A program made the translations under genes and the position numbers. A stretch of DNA of 64,000 nt from assembly GCF_963662255.1 (NCBI RefSeq), contig NC_085056.1, positions 11,830,123 through 11,894,122 of the forward strand, read 5' to 3'. The notes below the pieces were generated by a model. The model had not been told where the DNA came from. It saw only the letters and a program-made list of their open reading frames with translations, and searched no databases. Numbering within the stretch: position 1 is the stretch's first letter; the number at the start of each line of letters is the position of its first letter. Shown here piece after piece: positions 52,401 through 60,671 of the stretch. Source of the stretch: Cinclus cinclus (taxonomy: Eukaryota > Chordata > Aves > Passeriformes > Cinclidae).

Positions 52401-53099
52401 CAGGATGTAAGTCCAGGCTTACTATATAAAGCATATATGGAAACAATTTTTCTAGCCCCAAATCTGGTTTCTGGATTTCTGAGGAAGGGTCTTTTAAGTC
52501 TCTTTGTGAGGACTGCTCTTTGAATCCTGTTACTTGAGCTTTTCTTATGTAAGGAAAGGAAACTGCGAGTCTCATTTTCTAGGTGATAACTGTGTGATCT
52601 TGGGTTTATGAAGCAGTACTTTTCAAGGCTCTTTCTGGGTCACTGATGTAGTATCTGCTGATAGCTCAGTAGAGCTGGCTGGCAGCTCAGCGCTCAACTC
52701 TTTCTTTTCTTCTGAGGATTTTTTCTAAGAAATCAGAAACTCCTGGAGTTACCTTTTGAGGTAGGTAATGGCTGCTGTTGCCAGATGAACATTATATGCT
52801 CATTAATGGGAAGAAAAGAAAACTGTGGCTGGGGATCAGATTGCTCCATGAGGAAATGGGCTCCCCACAGGACTCAGATAGTGCATGTGCAAGTCTGTGA
52901 GCAAACATATTTGCACTCAGAGAGCTATGTTCTGCACAGCACCATTGCAGACCAGTTCTCTTAGCAGGCTGGCTCAAACTGGGGCAAAAGGTGGATGGGA
53001 AGGATTCTGCTTAGCTCAGGCATGGTAAGCAGAACATTATTCATGAGGCATTTACTTTATTGCAACTAGCTGCTGCCAGGCCAGCTCCTTGTGTTGATG

Positions 53100-53450
53100 C
53101 AGAGAGCATGACAATTTTCACGTTGTAAACACCATGCATTAATCAGGGCACCTCAATATTATGCAAACAAAAAGTATTTACTTACAAATACTTCCACTGT
53201 ATTCAAATCAAAAATATGCCATGAAAAGGAGAAGGGTTGTCAGGTTCATTTCATTAGGCAAGAAATTTGGGACTCTACAGGCAACATTCCCCCTGAGGTT
53301 TGAAGCATGTTCTCCAGTTTAAAATGAAACATTAAAATGTAAATAAACATGTACTTTGTAACTCTGATTTGCAGTGTAAATCTTTTTGTGACAACAGGTC
53401 TTACTTCATTAGATTACTACCCTGCAGTAATTGTCTGTGGGTTCTATTTC
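53100..53450. promoter_or_regulatory. Candidate conserved noncoding block
   Basis: This is unique AT-rich sequence with an octamer-like TATGCAAAC at 53160-53168, GCATTAATC near 53136 and GTAAATAAACATG near 53339 (forkhead-like). There is no coding signal. It is a candidate only. Confidence 0.2.
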
Positions 53451-54441
53451 AGAGAAAATATTAATGTGAAATTTTATCATTATGTTTCTATTTTGATAGA
53501 GTATGGAATTTTTGTGTAATTTTATTTTAAAGGTAAGCAGATCCTAAGGAAACACTTTTTTAAAGTTTTCCCCAAAATATCCTGGAAAATACATCCCTTG
53601 GTCCTGCTCCTTCCTTTGCTTTTAAATTACTCCCGTCTCCATATTTTAATAATATTTTAAATAATACTTTGACAAAGAAATTATAACTGTAATTTTTTTT
53701 TAAAATTGACACTAAGGCTCCTATTAACAGATACCCAGATGAATGGTGATGGAAGCTGTAAAGTTTTCCTACTGTATAAAGGCACTTCCCTTAAAACAAG
53801 ATGTTTGGAGGAATTGTTGGCTTATATTGCACATTATATCTTATAATCTGATATTAGATGTAATTATTCATTACTCTTCTTTTGACAGGTACATAATTCA
53901 TATTTCAGCGTCCTTTTTTCTGCATCCTATCCAGAGTTTTTTCTGTGCTGAGACACATTACAATATGCCTTTGAAAGATGTCTTTGTAGTTCAGAATGGA
54001 TTTTTTTTTTTTTAATCTAAGGCTGGAGAAATCTCTGTCACTTCATTTCTAAACTTTTGGTTTTCTGGTGGAGCCACATGGTGGCTTTATATGGCTGCGA
54101 TACACTAGGATATTAAAAAAAAAATAAACTGGGATGCAAAGGCATGTGGCTTGCAGAGAAAACTTCCCCTGTGGCAACAAATAAAAATCTTTGCTCTTGA
54201 TGGAAGTTATAGATTCACTCTGTCCCTACCTGATGACCACCATGTAACAAATCAGTGACCTAAGCAGCCTACCTGAAGTACCCTCTAATTTATTTTTTCA
54301 ACCCCCCAAAAAGGCATATAAAGGATAGAGTGATAATTTGGGACCAATAATAATGCTGGAATCAAGAATCAAGACACTTTCTGAAGTATATGGTATTTAA
54401 TTGAGAAAAAAAAATTAACACAAGAAAGAAGACATTCTGAT

Positions 54442-54445
<4 letters not shown>

Positions 54446-54485
<40 letters not shown>
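54446..54485. repeat. (TA)20 microsatellite
   Basis: There are forty bases of uninterrupted TA. It is highly flexible, potentially cruciform-forming and probably polymorphic. Confidence 0.95.
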
Positions 54486-54488
<3 letters not shown>

Positions 54489-54689
54489 ATATCAGAGGAA
54501 ATAATTATGGACTTTAGAGTGTGAAAATATTTGTAATTACCAGCACTCTCTAGTCCTGTAAAAGTGCATGGAAATCTTTTGCAGTGTTGTATATTTATCT
54601 TTCTGTTTGTTGTTTTGTTTTCCTGCTTTGTGGGTTGTACATACAAAATAGTTGCCCATACACTGATGCGGGAGATTTTTTTTTTACTC

Positions 54690-54910
54690 CTAGGGTTTTA
54701 ACATTCTTGCCCGAATGAGAGAATTTTCCATCCAGCTTGTTTACTTCATGATTTATGTCTAAATTGACAGAGTCCTTCGGAGGCATTCGTGTTAAATTTG
54801 AAACAAACATATTTAATGTTCGTGTTGTAATAAAACAGCTAAAAGAGCAGATTAAAAAGATATGCACAGAGGGGTCTGATTGATTGAGGGATTGATTTTA
54901 CTACTTTTCC
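54690..54910. promoter_or_regulatory. Candidate enhancer: FOX + PBX-HOX + MEIS cluster
   Basis: Within 150 bases the plus strand shows TTGTTTAC (54737-54744, forkhead), TGATTTAT (54749-54756, PBX-HOX), TGACAG (54765-54770, MEIS/TGIF) and TGATTGAT (54877-54884, PBX). CpGs are retained in CTTCGGAGGCATTCG and in GTTCG near 54820. PBX-HOX and MEIS words nine bases apart are a classic composite arrangement. The block lies about 4.6 kb upstream of the SALL1 start codon. Conservation could not be tested. Confidence 0.45.
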
Positions 54911-55180
54911 CGTAGGTGGGTAGTGATGGCTGTAAATCTCCTGATAATCATTTCAGAAGCACCTTCATCAATAAACTCAAAAGGGACAGCTAGGTGTAAA
55001 AATTTGCCAGCCATCAGGTCAAACAAAAGGCAGCAAATGTCTAAAGAAAGAATTGAGTTAAATTATCCCACCTTGGCTGGTTATGGCATTAGTCATTTTT
55101 ATCTCGGGGCGGAGGACTACCCATCATTGCAATTCTCTGGGATTTAGGGGAGAGTAAGGAAGAAGTTATTTACCTCTATT
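54911..55180. promoter_or_regulatory. Candidate conserved noncoding block
   Basis: This continues from the homeodomain-rich block. It is unique sequence with GATAATCATTTC near 54943, CTTGGCTGG near 55073 and a CpG-bearing CTCGGGGCGGAGG near 55104. There is no coding signal beyond a 74-codon frame of no recognisable type. Confidence 0.25.
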
Positions 55181-55313
55181 TTTTTTTTCCTTTCACTAAA
55201 CCGGTATTGCTTACGATTCAATTATGCGGGTAAAAGCTTGTGTTTGTGAGCAATGATCAGTTATTAGTTGTCAGTAATAATGGCGAAGGATTCAATTCTG
55301 CTACCCCCTCGTC

Positions 55314-55438
55314 GTCTTTTTTTTTCTTTTTTTTTCTTTTTTTTTTTTTTTTTCCTCTTTCTTCCCCCTGGAGAATTACCATCAGAAAATGGAGAAAAGA
55401 AAAAAAAAAAAGGCAGGAGAGAGCAAGGAAGGGGGAAG
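55314..55438. repeat. Pyrimidine tract followed by purine tract (potential fold-back)
   Basis: A T/C-only tract (55314-55368) is followed after about 22 bases by an A/G-dominated tract (55391-55438). The two are largely self-complementary and could form a hairpin or a triplex. This low-complexity pair also creates the Lys-rich open frame on the minus strand here. Confidence 0.75.
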
Positions 55439-55839
55439 CTGACAGCATGCCTACAAAAGTAGTCGTACCTAAACCCACACAGTCACAGGACTTGCAATGT
55501 CCATAGTGAATAGCGTGATCCAGGCTATTGATAATGAAACAATTCCGGAGAGCTGGTGCTCGCTGCCCCGGGGTGGCTGCGCCCCAGGACTGTCTCAAAA
55601 GTTTATTATACATCGGAGCATAAAGCCAAGTTCCCAGCTGACTGCAGCATCTGGAAGCCCCTAATTACACACATTTCTAAAATACATGTCACCTGTGTTA
55701 GCTGACAAATGGCGAAGTTGCCAGGTCAGCTGGAGCGCAGCTCGGGACTCCAGTGAAGTGTGCCTTTTTCAGTTAAAACAGAGGCGAGCAGAGAGCATAG
55801 AAAACGAGCAGGAAGAGAAGGAAGGAAAGAACCTCCATA

Positions 55840-55847
55840 AATAAAAG
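55840..55847 (+). promoter_or_regulatory. TATA-like element ahead of a small CpG island
   Basis: AATAAAAG resembles a non-canonical TATA box and lies about 20-25 bases before the CpG-rich segment begins. The placement fits a plus-strand start near 55865-55875. No other core-promoter element was recognised, so this is tentative. Confidence 0.25.
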
Positions 55848-55864
55848 ACAAAGCGCCCTGCTAA

Positions 55865-56085
55865 GTGGGAAGCGGGTCTTTTGGCAGGGTGAACGTGCGA
55901 GCGGTGCGGGAGCGCTCTGCCGTGCGGGGCAGCGCGGCCGGCGCGGAGCCGCAGGTTGGGCTGCCCGAGCCTCGGCTCCGCCGCTGCGGAGCTGCCGCAG
56001 CCCCGCGCCCGAGGGGCCCGGGGGTCATGGGCACAAAACACGAAATCGGTTGGGTTCCCTCCCCTGCACCCCCCGGTCGCTATTA
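55865..56085. promoter_or_regulatory. Small CpG island 3.4 kb upstream of SALL1 exon 1
   Basis: I count about 24 CpGs in the central 180 bases, far above both flanks. GC is high, with GCGCGG/CCGGCGCGG-type words. Open frames on both strands (73-134 codons) are Arg/Ala/Pro-rich and follow from composition. It could be an alternative SALL1 promoter, a noncoding RNA promoter or a Polycomb recruitment site. Confidence 0.5.
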
Positions 56086-56164
56086 GAGATGTTTTGGAAC
56101 TACGAGGGGCTCGCGCGGCTTTTAACTCCGTCGTGCTAAGGGTGTTGTGGCTGGTGGCAAACCT

Positions 56165-56560
56165 GAATAACAATAATCCGGTCTAGTGCGATGCATCTCA
56201 TTGGAATCGTCTCTCAGCAGAATGAACTGCAAATTATCCCCTGTTTACCATCTCCCTTCAGTGCTCATCTCAATGAACTGGAGATCGATCCCCACCACGG
56301 GTGTCTTGCAGCCAGGCTGATTTGCATTGAAGCACATTACAAAGCCTCCCACCTCCATTAAAAAGAATAATCCGAGAGGGGAAACAAAATCTCCAAGGTG
56401 TGGTGGGGAGGGAAAAATATGTCACTGTCATTCGGAGCATGGAGAGGGAAAACCCGGGATCAGAGTATTTACGTTTGTGAACTCTCACAACTTCTGTTAG
56501 AGACAATGATGTTTAATTGATGTATTGCTATCAACAACAATAAAGACCGATTTTTCTCTA
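56165..56560. promoter_or_regulatory. Candidate SALL1-proximal enhancer with POU octamer
   Basis: A perfect octamer ATTTGCAT lies at 56320-56327. It is accompanied by TTAAAAAGAATAATCCG near 56358, CAATGATGTTTAATTGATG near 56504 and AACAACAATAAAG (SOX-like) near 56532. The sequence is unique with moderate GC and retained CpGs. POU/SOX control of SALL genes in neural and pluripotent cells is known, but the link for this block is inference. Confidence 0.4.
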
Positions 56561-56749
56561 GACTTGGCACTGCTGCTCTGCCCCCACCCATTCCCCACCC
56601 CTCCCGGCCCCCAGCGAAGGAGAGGAAAACAAACAATAAATAATCAATCGGCCTTGGATGAAATACCAGGCGCCGCTTTAACACTAGCGAGGAGAAGAGA
56701 AACGAAAAAAAAAGTAGTAAAACTTAATTTCTGCAAATTAATTTCTTTT

Positions 56750-57110
56750 TAAGACACTCTTTTTCGTCTTGTTTTTGCTGGTGTTGCTTTTTAATTACCT
56801 GTCCACAGCCGCCTTTTTCCAGCCACGAAGCAAAGGTACTGAGCATCTGAGGAAATTTGTCTCGAGCTTAATCGGCAGAAATATAATGAAATTGTGAACG
56901 CGAATAATTTTGGGAGATCGTCTAGCTTAGAAACCGTAGGAAGCTAATGGAGTGATTGATACAGTTAGAAATACAGGCATAAATGTGCAAATAGATCCGC
57001 GTGGGTATTTTGTGTGCATCTACGTGTGGCTAGCAGTGAGTAACGAGTGCGTTTCTGTGCGTTCAGGCTCGGTTTCTTTCCCACTGTCTCAAGGTACGGA
57101 GGGTGACAGC
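56750..57110. promoter_or_regulatory. Candidate conserved noncoding block
   Basis: This is unique sequence with TGATTGAT (56953-56960), many retained CpGs (about 56863, 56872, 56899, 56901, 56921, 56934 and 56998) and no coding signal. It bridges the upstream block and the promoter CpG domain. Confidence 0.3.
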
Positions 57111-58125
57111 CTGCGCTGAGTGTATCCATCTCTGCCGAAACATCTCTTTAAATATTCAGTGAAAAATAATGTCATGTGAAGTACCACCTATAGCAACATT
57201 ATTATCTTCATTCTTCAACATCATCCCCGCTGATAGCTTCGTTTGTCTTTTTCTCAAAATCTACTGTACCGAATGCTGCGGGGAGGGAGGGGGCTCGCCC
57301 TGTGCAGAAATGAAAAGAAGCGTCAGTGACCACTTTGCAACGCTGACTAAATACTGGAGTGGCACCTGGGAGGATTTTTCGGTTCGTATGCATTTGTTTG
57401 GTTGGGTTTTGCGGCTGTTTTCCTTCCCCCACCCTTATTGATGAACATTTTACAATCTCTTTCGTTTATTAATGAGAAGAAAACGCCACTAAGACGGCTC
57501 CTCGAGTGAGATTTGTCCCTCTCTCCTTTCTCCTCTCGCTTACTCTCCAGGCTTTACCGGCTCATTTGAAATTGAAATGAGTTGGATCTGACCAGCCTCT
57601 TGCTTTTACAGAGAGTTTGTTAATATTAATACGGGAAAAAGGAGTAGCTTCTATAGAAGAGTAAATAATCCAGCGGGGGGAGTGGGAGGAGAGAGCACTA
57701 GATGGGTCAGGGTGGAGGGAAAGAAACGTCTGTGCTCCCGCTTCTGCCGGTTCAGCTTATTTTACAGAGTAACTTTCCGTGCCCGCAGCAGCGTGACGCG
57801 CGGAGGGGCGCGGAGAGCGGAGCTCAGGAGGACACCCACCATTTACCCAAAGCGTACGTGTATCGCCGGATATGCGAGATATTAAAAATAGCCCTGTTCG
57901 CAGACTCCGTGCAGCTATACTTTTTATTTCAAGATCGTGTCATTTGTTTGTGAGAGGTTCCTCCTCTGGAAGTAACACATGGGCGTAAAAAAGTTTGTCG
58001 CGCGCGGCATCCCACGGCAGGAGCGCGGTGCCCGCGGGCTCCCAGCTCCGGCAGCGCCGCGGACCGGGCACGAGCAGCGGCCACGGGAGCGCGGGGACCC
58101 CGGGACGGCTCCGCCGCGCCGCACT

Positions 58126-58149
58126 CGGCCCGGCCCGGCCCGGCCCGGC
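58126..58149. repeat. (CGGCC)n short tandem repeat
   Basis: Four perfect CGGCC units plus one variant (CGGCT). The same pentamer, in GGGCC register, recurs at 60117-60151. Confidence 0.9.
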
Positions 58150-58547
58150 TCCGCCCGCGCGCAACCCGGCACCGCGGGCCGCTCACGCTCCGCTCGGCGC
58201 GGCTCGGGGCGCCTCCGGCGGGCAGATGCGCGTCTCTCCCACGTCCGAGAGGGAAACAAAAGTCAGGAGCCACCCGAGAGAGGGGGGGATCGGGGGAGCG
58301 GAGCGGGGTCGCGGAGCGGGACGCGCCGCCCGCCCCCGGCCGCGGCCCCGCCGCCGCTCGCCCCGGGCTCCCCGGGCGGACTGACGGCGAGTGCAGCCAA
58401 CCCGAGCGGCCCGGGGGCGGAGCGGCCGCCAGGTCCGCCCGCCGCTCCCAGCGGCGCCCTAATTGTCCTGGGAATGTGTGAGGTAAAAAACAAACCCTTC
58501 CTATTTTCAGCACCCCTCGGGGCGTGATATATGGAAAGAGAAGTGGT

Positions 58548-58574
58548 GGGGGGAGTGGGAGACCTGGGAGAGGG
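58548..58574 (+). promoter_or_regulatory. Canonical G-quadruplex motif
   Basis: Four G runs of at least three (58548-58553, 58557-58559, 58566-58568, 58572-58574) are separated by loops of 3, 6 and 3 bases. This satisfies the usual G3+N1-7 rule. Another G-rich cluster lies at 58282-58320. Function is inferred from promoter position. Confidence 0.6.
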
Positions 58575-58856
58575 CGAAATGGATCTTTATCTGTAAATGC
58601 GGGGACAAGAGGAAGGGGGGAGGGGGAAGAAAAGGAAAAAAATACACCCGAAACTTTTTTTGCAGCAGCGGGACGGATCGAGCGGCAGCGCGGCGGCGGC
58701 CGGAGCGGGGCAGGGCTCTCCCCGTGCAGGCACTTGCCGGGTGCGGGGCCGACCCTCCGGGGCCTCTGCTCCAGCCGTGCGTCCTCCCCCGATCGATTAT
58801 TGGTCACCCTGCCCTCCCTCCACCGGTTCGGACTGCGGGCGAGGCGGGGGGGAGTG

Positions 58857-58906
58857 AAAAAAAAAAAAAAAAAAAAGTAAAAAGAAAAAAAAATGGAAAA
58901 AAAAAA
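58857..58906. repeat. A-rich tract inside the promoter CpG island
   Basis: A pure run of about 20 A is followed by A stretches broken by G, T and GG. Poly(dA:dT) tracts disfavour nucleosomes. This one sits about 0.5 kb upstream of the start codon. Confidence 0.85.
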
Positions 58907-58994
58907 GTGAAACGCAGCGCAAAACTGCGGGAAGGAGGGCGGGAGTCGCTGGGAGCCCGTCGGGGCTGGAGGAAGGGGCGAAGGGAGACACATT

Positions 58995-59345
58995 CCTATA
59001 GTAACCGGGATGGCGCGATGCAGCTCCAGCTGGTTGCTAAGAGGGTTAAACTGTATCCAAACAGCTTTGGGGAAATCCAGCCCCTTCTCCTGCCACATGG
59101 ATCGACTCATTGGGTGGGAACGGCGGAGAGACAAGGGTCTCCAGCAAATCAGCGCCTAATTGATTAAGGCGAGCTGGTTTGAATAGAGCTGGCCATGTGC
59201 CAATCGCCTTTCAAAGAGCCCCTCTATGATTAATCGCAATGCATTATTGATAATCATAATTATAGCAGGACACATGCGCGGTGCGCGGAGGATCGGGGAG
59301 GCTGGGGGGGGGGAGGCTCGATTTCCGTAATTTTGAGAAGATTTT
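58995..59345 (+). promoter_or_regulatory. SALL1: SALL1 proximal promoter and probable 5' UTR
   Basis: Ordered plus-strand signals are an inverted CCAAT (ATTGG, 59109-59113), a direct CCAAT (59200-59204), a TCF/LEF word on the minus strand (TTCAAAG, 59210-59216), a PBX-HOX word TGATTAAT (59227-59234) and TGATAATCA (59248-59256). A GC-rich segment then follows (ACACATGCGCGGTGCGC, from about 59270). CCAAT boxes usually lie 60-100 bases before the start site, so I place transcription starts near 59270-59320. This would give a 5' UTR of roughly 70-120 bases. No canonical TATA box is seen, as expected for a CpG-island gene. The start site itself is not determinable from sequence. Confidence 0.55.
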
Positions 59346-59390
59346 TTTTTAGTAATTTTTTATTCTGCCCCAGCTGATGTTTGAGCCAGC

Positions 59391-59466
59391 ATGTCGCGGA
59401 GGAAGCAGGCGAAGCCTCAGCATTTCCAATCCGATCCCGATCTGGCCTTGTTATCCCAGCGAAATG
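59391..59466 (+). CDS. SALL1: SALL1 coding exon 1 (partial gene; continues beyond the window)
   Basis: This exon encodes the extreme N-terminus of the spalt-like zinc-finger transcription factor SALL1. SALL1 is a nuclear repressor needed for kidney, limb, ear and neural development. The 25 complete codons begin [16 protein letters not shown]. Residues 1-12 are the SALL-family motif that recruits the NuRD corepressor by binding RBBP4/7. Residues 12-16 (FQSDP) match SALL1; SALL3 and SALL4 diverge there as I recall them. The ATG has A at -3. The exon ends after the first base of codon 26 (phase 1) at a clear GTGAGT donor (59467), which matches the human exon-1 boundary as I remember it. Residues 17-25 (DLALLSQRN) differ from human. 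All zinc fingers are encoded by downstream exons outside the window. I found no continuation of the frame (the expected DTEKG-like start of exon 2) before 64000. CCAAT, TCF and PBX-HOX words lie just upstream. Confidence that this is SALL1 rather than another SALL is high. Confidence 0.93.
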
Positions 59467-59531
59467 GTGAGTTCTTCTCCTCTCCCTCGCACACATTTTA
59501 ACACAAACACACACAAAATAGATGAACTTAC

Positions 59532-60588
59532 CTTCTGGGGAGTCGGAACCGCGCCGGGCAGTGGTGCGGGACAGCAGGATCTCTCGGAGTTATGTGCGGG
59601 GGTGTGGGGGGGAGAAGGTCCTTCTGAGGTTTTGGTCCAAGTTCTTGGGTTTTATCTTATTTTTTTTTTTTAACTCAGCGTTTTGTTTCGTCTGTTTCTT
59701 AACGAAACTCCAAACTCTTTCCGTTTTTTGATGTTTTCCCTCCGCCCTCTCCCAGCGGGGCGGTCTGGCATCCTGAGCCCGCGGGAGATGGATCCGCGCC
59801 CCCCGCGTCTCTCTGCGCGTCCCGCGGAGTGGGGAAACAAAGTGGGGCTGCGGTGGGGCGGCTGATCCCGTAGCCCCGCGGGACGGATGCCCCGTCCGGC
59901 CACACACGCTGCCCACGCCGTCCCCCCGAAAGGCCGGAAAATCCCCCCCGGGCACCCACTTTCTCGCCCGCCCCCACCCCCCCGCGGACCCCAGCGCTCC
60001 CGCACCCCCCGCTCCCCCGCAGTCCCGCCGGGCGGAGGACGCTGCCCCTCCGCCCCGCAGCCCCAGCCTCCGGCTGCTCCCAAGGCTTCCTGGAAGGCGG
60101 AAAAGTTGCCGCCGGCGGGCCGGGCCGGGCCGGGCCGGGCCGGGCCGGGCCGCGGGGGGATCGCCCCGTCCCGGGAGCTGCTGCCGCCGCCGCGCCGGGC
60201 TCCGAGCGGCCGCCGCGCTCACAGGCGACTCCGCGGCCACAGCGCCGAGGCTCCGGGCAGAGTGGACCCGATTTGCTTTCCCTAAGGTTGTTTTTCGGTT
60301 TTGTTTTTCTTTATTTTTTTTTTTTATTTTCTCTTTTTCCTCCTTCTCCCTCTTCCCTCCAAGTCGGTAAGCGAGGGATAAACGCCGGCTTTGTGTCCGC
60401 CAGGATTTGCAGAGGGAAGAGTGTGAGGTATCTTTTTTTGTCTTTTTTTTTTTTTTTTCCTCCCCTTTCTTACTCCCTTTTTCCCTCCCCTCCGGAGCAG
60501 AGGGATTTCGTAGGAGCTCGGCACAGCCCGGCGGGCGGCGGAGGGGCCGTGCCTCCGCCCGTACCTGTACTGGGACGCGGGGCGACAA
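59532..60588 (-). ncRNA. Possible first exon of an antisense transcript (speculative)
   Basis: At 59532 the minus strand reads GAAG|GTAAGT, an exact consensus 5' splice site, 65 bases inside SALL1 intron 1. The CpG island upstream on that strand (higher coordinates) could act as its promoter. The right-hand limit given is arbitrary. Divergent or antisense noncoding RNAs are common at developmental-regulator CpG islands. There is no direct evidence of transcription in the sequence. Confidence 0.2.
60117..60151. repeat. (GGGCC)7 tandem repeat
   Basis: Seven perfect pentamer units. The seven GGG runs with CC loops form a canonical G-quadruplex motif on the plus strand. It probably varies in length and is hard to sequence. 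Confidence 0.95.
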
Positions 60589-60671
60589 GTGGTCGTCTCG
60601 AGGAGCGGCTGGGTGGCCCGGGGCAGCGTCCTCCCTGCCACTGGCAGCGCAGGCTCCGGTCCCCGGCGGCC

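Larger units (their letters stand above)
47291..54685. other. Intergenic desert
   Basis: No gene is supported. It contains a poly(A) run, a CR1 remnant, a 20-bp tandem duplication, a TA microsatellite and weak candidate regulatory sequence. The GC-richer patches at 50.5-50.9 and 51.5-51.9 kb carry mutually overlapping frames on both strands without recognisable domains. Confidence 0.7.
57700..59160. promoter_or_regulatory. SALL1: SALL1 upstream CpG island
   Basis: The segment is strongly CpG- and GC-rich, especially 57960-58460, with an Sp1-type GGGGCGG at 58414-58420 and an inverted CCAAT box at 58799-58803. A MEF2-like word lies on the left shoulder (TTAAAAATAG, 57882-57891). The island abuts the proximal promoter of SALL1. 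The 401-codon minus-strand frame (57929-59134) and the plus-strand frames (182 and 147 codons) are Pro/Arg/Gly/Lys-rich, contain homopolymer-encoded runs and are regarded as artefacts. Confidence 0.75.

Noticed and set aside
20378..56960. Apparent recurrence of the PBX word TGATTGAT (20378, 26446, 48816, 54877, 56953)
   Set aside because: About two to three copies are expected by chance in AT-rich 64 kb on both strands, so the count alone is not evidence. Only the two copies within motif clusters are used.
57929..59134. 401-codon open frame on the minus strand
   Set aside because: It runs through CpG-island and homopolymer sequence, gives Pro/Arg/Ala/Phe runs, has no domain, and overlaps the SALL1 promoter and several plus-strand frames.
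59590..60588. 332-codon open frame on the minus strand
   Set aside because: It is low-complexity (Lys-rich from A/T tracts, Arg/Gly-rich from the GGGCC array). Stops are rare because of composition. A noncoding antisense exon is possible, but a protein is not supported.
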